A stretch of 44,164 nt of DNA. Source: a virus. The position numbers and the translations under genes were made by a program. Under the pieces are notes generated by a model, which searched no databases, was not told where the DNA came from, and saw only the letters and a program-made list of their open reading frames with translations. Shown here one piece after another: positions 24,284 through 31,750 of the stretch (its first letter is position 1; every line of letters begins with the position of its first letter). The DNA is taken from positions 1 through 44,164 of IMG/VR virus record IMGVR_UViG_3300042934_001089; one strand, given 5' to 3'.

Positions 24284-24667
24284 TCAGCCGCCGAGGGTGG
24301 GCGAGAAGACGTGTCCTCCCCCGTCGACGTGCTCGAGGATGGCCTTCCCGGGGTATGCGATCGTCTCGTCGCACTGCGCGCAGCGGATGACGTTCGCGTC
24401 CTCGGCCGGCGTCGCGTCGAGCAGCACGTCGGAGTAGATCACCCCGGCCGTCGGCAGGTCGTCGAGCATCCGGGATGCGACGTCGTGCAGGGCGGCGGCT
24501 GCGGCGGCGAGGATCTCCTCGGGCTGCGCGGCGTTCAGCGTCGCGTGCCCGGACTCGACGTCCAGCGTCGCGGTGACCGGGACCTCGAACGTGCCGACGG
24601 CGACCTCCTCGCCTCCGTCGAGCTGGATGGTGACGGTGCCGGAGATGCTGGCGAGCGTGGCGTTCAT
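24284..24667 (-). CDS. Hypothetical protein with C-terminal cysteine pair, 127 aa
   Basis: The N-terminal half is beta-rich (ISGTVTIQLDGGEEVAVGTF), followed by an Ala-rich helix and a C-terminal segment IRCAQCDETIAYPGKAILEH with CxxC and a distal His, suggesting a partial zinc-binding site. The ATG overlaps the stop of the upstream gene (ATGA). The family is not recognised. It lies in the small-gene group leading into the terminase. Confidence 0.6.
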   Translation of the reverse strand: MNATLASISGTVTIQLDGGEEVAVGTFEVPVTATLDVESGHATLNAAQPEEILAAAAAALHDVASRMLDDLPTAGVIYSDVLLDATPAEDANVIRCAQCDETIAYPGKAILEHVDGGGHVFSPTLGG

Positions 24668-24975
24668 GTGCTGGTCCCTTCGGTGGGCGGGTCGACGATG
24701 CGGCGGATCGTGCGGGCGAGCAGGGCGCCGTCGACGTGCGGCCGACCTACGGACTCCCACCACGGGAGCGCCTCCCGGATGCGCTCGAACCGGGCGGCGG
24801 CGGTGCACCCGTCCTCGGCGTACATGCCGGAGGTGACGGCGTCGGCGATGCGGGCGCAGTCGGCGCGCTTCTCGTACCCCTGCCCGCCGTCGGTCGCGAT
24901 GATGGCGCCATTGCCGGCGCGGAGTCGCCATGCCCAGCGGCCGTCACCGCGCTGGTAGATCTCGAGGTTCGGCAT
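24664..24975 (-). CDS. DUF1508/YegP-like small protein, 103 aa
   Basis: Starts MPNLEIYQRGDGRWAWRLRA and continues with NGAIIATDGGQGYEKRADC. The F/W-R-x-A-G-NG-x-I-I-A-x-S/D-x-QGY pattern defines DUF1508, a small beta fold of unknown function found in bacteria and phages. The ATG at 24975 has GGAGG six bases upstream, so the longer open frame starting at 25026 is not preferred. It ends in an overlap with the next gene. Confidence 0.7.
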   Translation of the reverse strand: MPNLEIYQRGDGRWAWRLRAGNGAIIATDGGQGYEKRADCARIADAVTSGMYAEDGCTAAARFERIREALPWWESVGRPHVDGALLARTIRRIVDPPTEGTST

Positions 24976-25041
24976 CGGGACCTCCGTTCGGGCGTGGTGG
25001 GGTGGGCAGGTCGCATCCGGGGTCACCGCAGCGGCAGGACA

Positions 25042-25347
25042 TCATGCCCACTCTCGGGACGGGATGCCGAGGTCGACGACGGGTGCGCCGTTCCCTCGCT
25101 CGCGGTTGCATCCGGCGTGCGACGGGCGCTTGTTCTCGGGGTCGTCCTGCATCTCGGGATGGGTCGAGACCGGCCAGTAGTGGTCTTCCTGGAACCGGTC
25201 GTCGTTCGCCCAGTCGTCCCACGCTGCGGCGTAATCAATCGGGAGGCCGCAGATCCAGCACGGCGCGTTCGCTTCCTCACACTCGACGCGGAACTCGGCG
25301 CGCTGCTTGTGCTGCCGGCGAGTGTTCGTCCTGGCGCCTGACGCCAC
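25042..25347 (-). CDS. HNH endonuclease
   Basis: A 101-aa protein with CWICG near residue 30, the core EDHYWPVSTHP (His in the first strand) and PSHAGCNRERG, giving the His-Asn-His/Cys4 arrangement of HNH nucleases. It is the first gene of the late operon, a short distance from the terminase. HNH proteins beside terminases in cos phages stimulate cohesive-end cleavage, so a packaging role is likely. Confidence 0.85.
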   Translation of the reverse strand: MASGARTNTRRQHKQRAEFRVECEEANAPCWICGLPIDYAAAWDDWANDDRFQEDHYWPVSTHPEMQDDPENKRPSHAGCNRERGNGAPVVDLGIPSREWA

Positions 25348-25357
25348 GTCGACCCCC

Positions 25358-25363
25358 TAGCCT
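25358..25363 (+). promoter_or_regulatory. -10 box TAGCCT for the lone plus-strand gene
   Basis: TAGCCT fits TANNNT and ends 6 bases before the GTG at 25370, so this gene too appears leaderless. It lies in the 22-base gap between two divergent starts. Confidence 0.45.
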
Positions 25364-25369
25364 CGGATC

Positions 25370-25762
25370 GTGCTCGCATTCCTCGCCGCCGTCGTCCCGA
25401 TCATCGGCTCGCTGTACGTCGCGGGCTCGTACCTCGTCGAGCAGATGCGCTCGTCGAACGAGAAGCGGACGCGCTACCGGGTCGCAGAGATCGCGAACGA
25501 GCACTACAACCGCATCCGTGCCGAGCAGGCCGAGGGAACGCGCCCGGCGGACATCTCTCTCGCCGGACTCGAGCAGCAGCGGGTGAAGCGGATGCTGCTC
25601 GCGGCGAACGGGCTCGACGAGAAGGGGCCGTCTTACACCGACGTCGAGATCCAGGCCGCGATGTCGGGGCATGTCCGGTCGGGCGTCGAGCTGCGGCGGC
25701 AGTGGGTCCTGCTGCTGTCGTCGGCCGCGGGCCTCGTGCTCCTCGCGATCGACTTCATGTGA
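25370..25762 (+). CDS. Membrane-hairpin protein on the opposite strand, 130 aa
   Basis: An N-terminal hydrophobic helix (about residues 2-22), a soluble, mostly helical middle (about 25-108, with KRTRYRVAEIANEHYNRIR) and a C-terminal hydrophobic helix (about 112-129). Both ends therefore anchor in the membrane. It is the only rightward gene between 4.2 and 40.8 kb, divergent from the HNH gene and followed by a strong hairpin. Isolated, oppositely oriented genes in phage operons are often expressed from the prophage. The function is unknown; an exclusion role is possible. Confidence 0.65.
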   Translation: MLAFLAAVVPIIGSLYVAGSYLVEQMRSSNEKRTRYRVAEIANEHYNRIRAEQAEGTRPADISLAGLEQQRVKRMLLAANGLDEKGPSYTDVEIQAAMSGHVRSGVELRRQWVLLLSSAAGLVLLAIDFM

Positions 25763-25767
25763 CTGGC

Positions 25768-25815
25768 GCTCCCGCGGCCGGGCATCTGGATCGGACACTC
25801 ACCGGCCGCGGGAGC
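25768..25815 (+). terminator. Perfect 14-bp hairpin after the lone plus-strand gene
   Basis: Arms GCTCCCGCGGCCGG (25768-25781) and CCGGCCGCGGGAGC (25802-25815) enclose a 20-base loop. It starts 6 bases after the stop codon at 25762. It can also act on leftward transcription from the early operon. Confidence 0.8.
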
Positions 25816-25853
25816 CACTCAGTCGACGGGGTCGGTTATCCCCGGACAGGCAG

Positions 25854-25917
25854 AAGGCCGGTCCTCACGAGCACTCCCCCGGGATGAGGTGGGGGTGACG
25901 CTCAGCGGACCGGCCTT
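25854..25917. terminator. Second, nested hairpin between early and late operons
   Basis: Outer arms AAGGCCGGTCC (25854-25864) and GGACCGGCCTT (25907-25917) enclose an inner C-run/G-run pair (CCCCC with GGGGG). It probably ends the leftward early operon, whose last gene stops at 26041. The remaining 25918-26040 holds no gene; a TTGACT/TTGACA-rich AT patch around 25975-26005 could be a leftward promoter. Confidence 0.65.
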
Positions 25918-26040
25918 CGAGTCGTTGGGTGGGTGTGCGCTCCGCTCCCCCACGACTTGCCAACTCTGACGTTAGGGTCTGTCAATACTCCGGAGTCAAG
26001 TTCGAGTCTCAGATCGGCGTGTCGCACTCGCGAGGGGTAG

Positions 26041-26283
26041 TTACGTTCCCGGGTCGACCTGGATATCGACGATGGTCACGACCCGACCGTCGCTGGCGCC
26101 CGACAGGGGGCGTACGGTCCCCAGCTCAGACCAGCGGCCGAGCAGCGTCCCGACGACATGCGACGAGTATCCGAGGGCCGCGCGTCCGGGCCGAGATCCA
26201 GCGGTGACCGCGCGCTGTTCCTCGCGGCGATCCATCCAGTGCTCGGGTCCGGGAAGCGAGCTGAGGGGTATCGGGGCATCCAT
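26041..26283 (-). CDS. Hypothetical protein, last gene of the early operon, 80 aa
   Basis: An 80-aa protein starting MDAPIPLSSLPGPEHWMDRR and ending in a beta segment DGRVVTIVDIQVDPG. GAGGAT lies about 10 bases before the ATG. It is spaced 4 bases from the upstream gene. No family is recognised. Confidence 0.55.
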   Translation of the reverse strand: MDAPIPLSSLPGPEHWMDRREEQRAVTAGSRPGRAALGYSSHVVGTLLGRWSELGTVRPLSGASDGRVVTIVDIQVDPGT

Positions 26284-26287
26284 GCGT

Positions 26288-26470
26288 TCATCCTCTCGTC
26301 CGGTGCGGTGAGGGCATAGGAGTCGGCAACCCCGCGGCGTGATCGGCTCGGAGCGCGGCGAGGCAGTCGACGCAGGTCACGAAGGACCAGTCACGAGCGG
26401 GCGTCGCGTTCCGGCCGCAGTGGACCCGGCCACCCGTGCGACCGGGTCCGTGCGCGTCATCCTTCGCCAT
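26288..26470 (-). CDS. Small zinc-finger-like protein, 60 aa
   Basis: Starts MAKDDAHGPGRTGGRVHCGR and carries HCG, then VTCVDCLAAL with CxxC: a minimal four-ligand zinc site (His/Cys with Cys-Cys) used by many actinophage small proteins. The ATG at 26470 overlaps the end of the preceding gene by 14 bases. Nucleic-acid binding is inferred only. Confidence 0.55.
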   Translation of the reverse strand: MAKDDAHGPGRTGGRVHCGRNATPARDWSFVTCVDCLAALRADHAAGLPTPMPSPHRTRG

Positions 26471-26720
26471 CGACCGGATCGGTCGGACCAGAAACCGCGC
26501 CGCGGGCCATCCACAGCAGGATCGACGAGACGTCGCGCGCCGAGACGCCAACTCCATCCTCGAACTTCCGCAGGATGTAAGGCGATACCCCGATCATCTG
26601 CCGCGACGCACTCGCGATGCTCTCACCGCGCGCCTGCCGCTCTGCCTTGAACGCGGCAGGCGCGTCGTCGATCACGAGCGAGGCGATCAGCCACGCCTGG
26701 AAGGAACGAACGGAACTCAC
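26457..26720 (-). CDS. HTH-containing small protein, 87 aa
   Basis: The middle reads SIASASRQMIGVSPYILRKF followed by EDGVGVSARDVSSIL, a helix-turn-helix followed by a helix as in Xre-type proteins, though no DNA-binding consensus is strong. It is coupled to the upstream gene by a 4-base overlap. It could regulate late or early transcription. Confidence 0.55.
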   Translation of the reverse strand: MSSVRSFQAWLIASLVIDDAPAAFKAERQARGESIASASRQMIGVSPYILRKFEDGVGVSARDVSSILLWMARGAVSGPTDPVDGEG

Positions 26721-27115
26721 GAGTCACCATCCGTGTGGACGGGGACGGCCGCATCCGGAACGGTCGAACCGGAGTCTGGCTCGGCGACGGTGTCCGTCAG
26801 ATGTCTGCAGAGATAGAAGCCGTGGGCGTGCATCCACGGGCCGACCATCGGCTCGCCCGGCCAGAGGCCCTCGCCGCAGTGACGGCAGATGACTTCCGTC
26901 CACGTCGCCCCGTCATCGGGGCTCTGCTCGAGCACGGGCTTGTCCCAGTGCGGCGCATACTTGCGCGCTTGTTCCGGCGTCTCGTAGGTCCACGAGACCC
27001 TGCTGTTCGGGTGGCGCCAGCGGAAGTTGTGGCCGCTCGCCTCCGTCGACCGCGGCGCGTGGTCCTCGTGCCGTTCTTCCTTGCCCCAGTCGCGGCACTG
27101 CGTGCACTCGCTCAT
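26717..27115 (-). CDS. Zinc-binding hypothetical protein, 132 aa
   Basis: Starts MSECTQCRDWGKEE and has a second cysteine pair in VICRHCGEGLWPGEP, with additional His residues (HAHGFYLCRH). Two CxxC pairs point to a structural zinc site. The middle contains HNFRWRHPNSRVSWTYETPE. The ATG overlaps the upstream stop. No family is recognised. Confidence 0.6.
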   Translation of the reverse strand: MSECTQCRDWGKEERHEDHAPRSTEASGHNFRWRHPNSRVSWTYETPEQARKYAPHWDKPVLEQSPDDGATWTEVICRHCGEGLWPGEPMVGPWMHAHGFYLCRHLTDTVAEPDSGSTVPDAAVPVHTDGDS

Positions 27116-27366
27116 CCCTGAATCCCTTCTCGGTTCTTCCTCATCCGGTACTGGTGCACCGGCCACCCCATGAGCACTCCCCGCCAGTACGCGAGGAGCA
27201 CGTCCTCCCGGACGACCCGCACCCGCTGCCCGTCGCGGATCGCCCACCCCATCTCCATGCCCTTCTTCCGCCACCGCCAGAGGGTGCGGATCGAGCGCCG
27301 CACCCGGGCCGCGGCTTCGCGGTAGGTGAGTAGCGGGACGCCGTCGACGTCGAGGTGCTCAGCCAC
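27112..27366 (-). CDS. MerR/excisionase-like HTH DNA-binding protein, 84 aa
   Basis: LLTYREAAARVRRSIRTLWR followed by WRKKGMEMGW and VVREDVLLAY is a winged helix-turn-helix of the HTH_17/MerR type. The GTG at 27366 is the likely start. This gene next to a larger zinc-ribbon protein is a common actinophage pair. Confidence 0.7.
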   Translation of the reverse strand: MAEHLDVDGVPLLTYREAAARVRRSIRTLWRWRKKGMEMGWAIRDGQRVRVVREDVLLAYWRGVLMGWPVHQYRMRKNREGIQG

Positions 27367-27378
27367 TGCGCGCGCCGC

Positions 27379-28038
27379 TCACGTGTAGACCTGCCCGCAG
27401 AGGGTGCACTTCGCGACCCGCTTCCCCTCGGTCGAGAGCGGCTCGTCGACGAACGTCACGACGACCTCCCCGGTGAGGCAGAGCCGGCAGATGTCCGGCT
27501 CCCGCGTGCGACGACGAGGCGTGCCGCCGAGGTACCGGTTCCGGAGCTGTCGGATCATCGCGAACAGGAAGCTCTCGCTGTCCTCGAGCTGCTCGAGCGG
27601 GGCGATCCACTGCACCCGCTCGACGAGCCACGCGACGATCGCGAACGAGTCCCGGCGGACGTCGGCGCCGAGGCGGATGCCCTGCGCCTCGCCTCGGGCC
27701 CGCCACCGGCTGACGACCGGTAGGGGTGCGAGGATCAGCGGCGCGTGACGCTGCAACAGATCGTCGACGTTCTCGGCGTACTGCACGAGCGCCGCCCACA
27801 GCTCGTCGGCACCGTCGAGCACTTCCGCACTGAACGGGAGAGGTGCGCCGTCGCGGGACGAGCTGACTCGCTCGGCACCGTACCGGCGGGAGTCGGACGA
27901 GATCCGGGGCACCTCGTCGCGCATGAACTCGAGCAGTCCCGGCACGAGGTCCAGGTGCCACGAGTACCGCTCGATCCAGCGACGCCACTGCTCGTCGGGG
28001 GTGAGCGTCGGCGCGTCTAGTGCGAATGCCTCGGTCAT
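27379..28038 (-). CDS. Actinophage protein with C-terminal zinc ribbon, 219 aa
   Basis: A helical N-terminal domain of about 175 residues is followed by a C-terminal ribbon: ICRLC near residue 190 and CTLCGQVYT at the end. The ATG overlaps the stop of the methyltransferase gene. The family resembles unnamed actinophage proteins encoded beside small HTH proteins; function is unknown. Confidence 0.6.
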   Translation of the reverse strand: MTEAFALDAPTLTPDEQWRRWIERYSWHLDLVPGLLEFMRDEVPRISSDSRRYGAERVSSSRDGAPLPFSAEVLDGADELWAALVQYAENVDDLLQRHAPLILAPLPVVSRWRARGEAQGIRLGADVRRDSFAIVAWLVERVQWIAPLEQLEDSESFLFAMIRQLRNRYLGGTPRRRTREPDICRLCLTGEVVVTFVDEPLSTEGKRVAKCTLCGQVYT

Positions 28039-29795
28039 GCGACCAGCTCGTATCCGAGGGACTCGACGCACGCGGCGATGATGTCGCGGGCGGGTGGCGG
28101 GGTGACCGCGTTACCGGCCATTCGGACCTGCTCTCTCTTGTTGCCGAGGAGGACGTACCCCTCGGGGAACGCCATGCCGTGCTTGATCTCGACGGGCTCG
28201 AGCATCCGGAACTCGGCGTCGTGCACCATCTGCCAGAGCACGTCGTCGGACAGCGCGGGCGCTGGCTCCGGCATGCTCGTCGGCTCAACGAGTGACTGGT
28301 GGCCGGCCGTGGTGAGGGTGCGCAACGGCTCGGTGACGGGCGTCGACATCTGCCCCTGATCGCCGCGCGCGGTGTTGTTCCGCATCACGAGCGCGTGATG
28401 GTTGCCGGATGCCGCGACCGTGTCGATCGGCTCCGCGGCGGTCTTCGCAACGCCGTGGTTCCGCAGTGGAACGACGAGTGCGTCTCGGTCGATCGTCGTC
28501 ACAGTGCCCATCGGCTGATCGACCGTGCGTGCGACGCCCGTCGAGAAGTACGGGACGAGCATCGCGGCGTGGTTGCCTCCCGCCACGAGTGAGGGCAGGG
28601 GCTCCGAGAGCTTCGTCGACCGCGACGTGTCCGCGCCGGAGACGTTGTTCACGATGAGCGGTGGCGTCGCGAGGAACTGCGACCCGGCCGCGGTGATCGA
28701 CCCGATCGGCGTCTCGACGGTCTTCGCCGGCACGGTGTTGCCCTCACCCCTGACGACGAGCGCCTTCGACGACGTCGTGTGCAGCGTGCGCAGCGGCTCG
28801 GTCGCCGGCCATGCGCGGTGATACGCGTCCGGGTCGCCGTGCTGCGGATGCTGCGGCGACGCGGCGTCGTACGTGTTGCCCGCGGCCTCGACGATCATCG
28901 GGAGCCAGTGGCGGCGGGCTCCGGCAAACGTGCGGAGCATCGTCTTCGGAGCGAGCTCCGGCATGCCGAGCTTCTTCCGGTCGCCGATGCGGACGCCGCG
29001 GATCGACCAGTCGATGATCGTCTCGGCGCCGAGCAGCGCGGGGAAGATCTCCGCGTTCCGGCAGGACTTGTGCGGGCACCGCAGCGTGTACTGCGTGCCG
29101 TACATCTTCATCGCCGAGCCGCCCGGCTTGAACACCTGGACCGACTTGACGAGCCCGTGCTCGGGGCACTCGGCGAGCGGCCGGAGCCACTTATCGAAGT
29201 CGGGCCGACGGTTCCCGGCCCGCCAGAAGACGACGTACACGCGGTCGCGGGACTGCGCGGCCGGGAGCCCGTAGCCCTGCGCGTGCATGCTGTTCATCCA
29301 GACGACCTCGTGGAGGTAGCCGAGGTCGTGCATGCTGCGGAGCCACTGCTCCCACTGCACGCCCTTGACCACGCGAGGGACGTTCTCGACGATCACGATG
29401 TCGTAGAGGTGGTGAGCGGAGAACCGGGGAACGTCCCACATGCCCATCCGGGACCGGTCCGCGGCCTCGTTCGGGAGGCTGTCGCCGAAGAAGTCCCACG
29501 CGAGCTGCCCGTCGGGGAGCTTCTCGCCGCGGGCCGACGACCAGTAGGTGCACTCGGGACTGAACCATCCGATCGTCGTCCGCGGGTAGCGGCTCGGGTC
29601 GGCCTTGTTGATATCGGCTTTGTCGTGGTCGGTGTCGGGGTGGTTCGTGTTGTGGGTCTCGATCGCGAGGTCCCAGTGGTTGACGGCCATCGTGACGCGC
29701 ACGCCGGGGACCATCGTCGCGCCGGTCGACGAGCCGCCCGCGCCGCAGTAGTAGTCCGACATCGTGATGTCGCTCGTTCCGGGCCGCGGGGTCAC
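28035..29795 (-). CDS. C5-cytosine DNA methyltransferase with internal repeat block
   Basis: A 586-aa protein. SAM motif I is YCGAGGSSTG (16-25); catalytic Cys82 sits in FSPECTYWS, a variant of PCQ; ENVPR is at 137-141; QSRDRVYVV at 181-189; motif X GNAVTP at 561-566. A zinc knuckle is possible around C240 and C245. Between 330 and 505 a unit of the type EPLxTxTTxGxxALV recurs about six times every 28 residues or so and forms the likely target-recognition region. The GTG start overlaps the ASCH gene and has GGAGG upstream. It probably protects phage DNA from host restriction. Confidence 0.9.
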   Translation of the reverse strand: MTPRPGTSDITMSDYYCGAGGSSTGATMVPGVRVTMAVNHWDLAIETHNTNHPDTDHDKADINKADPSRYPRTTIGWFSPECTYWSSARGEKLPDGQLAWDFFGDSLPNEAADRSRMGMWDVPRFSAHHLYDIVIVENVPRVVKGVQWEQWLRSMHDLGYLHEVVWMNSMHAQGYGLPAAQSRDRVYVVFWRAGNRRPDFDKWLRPLAECPEHGLVKSVQVFKPGGSAMKMYGTQYTLRCPHKSCRNAEIFPALLGAETIIDWSIRGVRIGDRKKLGMPELAPKTMLRTFAGARRHWLPMIVEAAGNTYDAASPQHPQHGDPDAYHRAWPATEPLRTLHTTSSKALVVRGEGNTVPAKTVETPIGSITAAGSQFLATPPLIVNNVSGADTSRSTKLSEPLPSLVAGGNHAAMLVPYFSTGVARTVDQPMGTVTTIDRDALVVPLRNHGVAKTAAEPIDTVAASGNHHALVMRNNTARGDQGQMSTPVTEPLRTLTTAGHQSLVEPTSMPEPAPALSDDVLWQMVHDAEFRMLEPVEIKHGMAFPEGYVLLGNKREQVRMAGNAVTPPPARDIIAACVESLGYELVA

Positions 29796-30253
29796 GCCGG
29801 CACCTCCGCACGGCGGGCGGCATCCGCGAGCGACTCGTCGACGCGACGCAGTCCGAGTCCGCCCCGGAAGACGATCGGTTCCCGGAGCGCGCGAGGTGCG
29901 GCGAGGGTGAGGTGCCAGCCCTCGGCCTCGGCCCACTGGGAGCAGCCGCCGCGGTCCTCGCCGAAGCCGGAGCACTCGTCCGCGTGGTGCGATTCGAGCA
30001 TCTCGACGATCCCGAGGATCGCCCCGCGGACCTTCATGCTGTCGCGCGCAGTGGCGGGCGCCGCGTCGACGGCGGTCCGGAAGCGGTCGGCGTTCCAGAT
30101 GGGGTCGGTGTCGTCGACGGCGGTCAGTCCGGCGTGGACGAGGACGGGTCCGCGGTAGGTGCCGGCGATGTTCCGGCTGCGGTTCTCGACGTCCTTCCCG
30201 CCGAAGATGATCGCCCATGCCCAGGGCTGGCGGACGGTGAGGATGCGCATCAT
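29792..30253 (-). CDS. ASCH-domain protein, 153 aa
   Basis: Begins MMRILTVRQPWAWAIIFGGK and continues DVENRSRN, the diagnostic start of the ASCH fold. Later motifs are YRGPVLVHAG and GAILGIVEMLE. ASCH proteins bind RNA or modified nucleobases; some are N4-acetylcytidine amidohydrolases. It is coupled to the methyltransferase gene, suggesting a link with modified DNA or nucleotides, which is inference. Confidence 0.85.
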   Translation of the reverse strand: MMRILTVRQPWAWAIIFGGKDVENRSRNIAGTYRGPVLVHAGLTAVDDTDPIWNADRFRTAVDAAPATARDSMKVRGAILGIVEMLESHHADECSGFGEDRGGCSQWAEAEGWHLTLAAPRALREPIVFRGGLGLRRVDESLADAARRAEVPA

Positions 30254-30687
30254 CGACCGCCCGTCAGGTGGGCCTCGTACTGCAGCGCCGCGGTGGCGCG
30301 GAGGGCGAGAGCGTCGACGAGATCCGACTGCGCGCCGCGCTCGCGGACGGCGTCCATCACGGCGAAGATGCCCGGGAAGTCCTCGTTCATCGTGAGGCGG
30401 ACGATCACCGCGAGGTCATGCTCGACCTGCGGGAGGGCGGGGTCCTCGATCGGGGCGTAGGTGACCTTCGAGCCGAAGATGGCGGTCGCCTGACGTAGGA
30501 ATCGCATCCCGGTCTCGGACCCGATCGACGCGAGCGCGATCGCGAGCGAGTTCCACGCGAGGTCGGTGTCGTCGACGTGGTTCTCGATCCAGGAGAGCAG
30601 CCGGTCGCGGTCTCCCATCGTCAGCACCGCGCCGAGGCCGGCGAGGCAGGATGCGGGCCACGGTGCCGTGGCGCAGTAGTCGGTCAT
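30250..30687 (-). CDS. Helical hypothetical protein, 145 aa
   Basis: A nearly all-helical protein starting MTDYCATAPWPASCLAGLGA and ending LALRATAALQYEAHLTGGR. It overlaps both neighbours by 4 bases, so it is co-translated with the MmcB-like and ASCH genes. No domain is recognised. Confidence 0.55.
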   Translation of the reverse strand: MTDYCATAPWPASCLAGLGAVLTMGDRDRLLSWIENHVDDTDLAWNSLAIALASIGSETGMRFLRQATAIFGSKVTYAPIEDPALPQVEHDLAVIVRLTMNEDFPGIFAVMDAVRERGAQSDLVDALALRATAALQYEAHLTGGR

Positions 30688-31484
30688 GCGTTGTCCCTGA
30701 CTTTCTCGATGGCCTCTGCCGCCTCGGCGAGGCGGGTCTGTGCGTGCTGGACATCCCAGAAGCGCGTCGCGATCGCACGCTGCACGTCCTTGTCGGCCGC
30801 GAGCCAGCGGGCGAACGAAGCCCGGATCTCGTCGACCGTGACCGCGCCGTCGTCCCATCGGCTCTCGGCGACGGAGAGACCGAGGATCTCCTCGAGCTGA
30901 TCGAGGGTGGACCGCAGACGATCGCGCTCGCGCTGCAGCCGCTCGTCACCTGTCTGCGCCGCCACCCCCGCGGCGACGCGCTCCTCGATGTCGCGGTACA
31001 GGCGCTCCGTCGTGGCCGTGCGGTCCTTCGTGATGGCGTCGATCCGGAGGCTGTCGGCGCGCTGCACGAGCGCGTGCGTCGCTTCCCACGACGGCGCCCG
31101 CTCGGGGTGCACCGCCGCCTTGACGACGATCTCCATGCGCGTCTTCGAGCGACCGAGGATCATCAGCCCCCATCCCTCGGGAAGTTCCTCCGGGCGGACG
31201 ATCGACGCGTCCGGGGCGACGACATACCAGGCGTGACAGTTCGGTTCCCACGCCTCCGCCTTTTCGGGCTGGTCCAGCTCGTGCAGCCAGTCGGCGCGCG
31301 ACACCTTGATTTCGTGCCCGACGAGGTGCCGGCCGCGGGACTGGAAGAACCCGACGTAGAGGGCGTCGGCCCGGCGGGAGCCGAGCGTGACCTCAGGCAT
31401 GAAGATGCCGCCGGCCATGAGTTCGCCGGGCTTGATGTAGTGCCGCTGCAGTCGAGCGAGCAATTCCTTCGCGGTGACGTTCAC
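30684..31484 (-). CDS. MmcB-like (PD-(D/E)XK fold) protein with coiled-coil tail
   Basis: A 266-aa protein. The N-terminal 130 residues contain RADALYVGF and the core GHEIKVSRADWLHEL, followed by CHAWYVVAP, matching MmcB-type DNA-repair proteins of the PD-(D/E)XK nuclease superfamily (E-x-K in strand 3). The rest is a long coiled coil (about 165-265). The GTG start has GGAGG eight bases upstream. It likely acts in DNA metabolism or repair. Confidence 0.7.
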   Translation of the reverse strand: MNVTAKELLARLQRHYIKPGELMAGGIFMPEVTLGSRRADALYVGFFQSRGRHLVGHEIKVSRADWLHELDQPEKAEAWEPNCHAWYVVAPDASIVRPEELPEGWGLMILGRSKTRMEIVVKAAVHPERAPSWEATHALVQRADSLRIDAITKDRTATTERLYRDIEERVAAGVAAQTGDERLQRERDRLRSTLDQLEEILGLSVAESRWDDGAVTVDEIRASFARWLAADKDVQRAIATRFWDVQHAQTRLAEAAEAIEKVRDNA

Positions 31485-31750
31485 GCCGGTACCTCCTCGG
31501 GGTGTTCTTCGCGCCATGCGGCGATGACGCGGTCGATCTCGGAGGGCATGAATCCGGGGACGGCGATGCCGCCGTACTCGGTGATCGGCGCCGACGTGTA
31601 GCCGAGGCCGCGGAAGTGCTCGAGGTCCTTCGCGCTCGACGGCGCGGTGAGGTCCTGCTCGGTGAACGGGACGCCCGCGGCCTCGAGCCGGAACTTGACC
31701 ATCCGGCACTGCACGCACGCCGGCTTCGTCCAGACGATGACGTCGGTCAC
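31481..31750 (-). CDS. NrdH-like glutaredoxin
   Basis: An 89-aa thioredoxin-fold protein with the redox pair CVQC at residues 12-15 after VIVWTKPA, and the cis-Pro segment SAPITEYGG. NrdH redoxins reduce class Ib ribonucleotide reductase; phage copies raise dNTP supply using the host enzyme, as no nrdEF is present here. It is coupled on both sides by 4-base overlaps. Confidence 0.9.
   Translation of the reverse strand: MTDVIVWTKPACVQCRMVKFRLEAAGVPFTEQDLTAPSSAKDLEHFRGLGYTSAPITEYGGIAVPGFMPSEIDRVIAAWREEHPEEVPA

Noticed and set aside
28779-30158. A 459-codon rightward frame opposite the methyltransferase
   Set aside because: Low-complexity product with no motif, while the leftward frame has all cytosine methyltransferase motifs.
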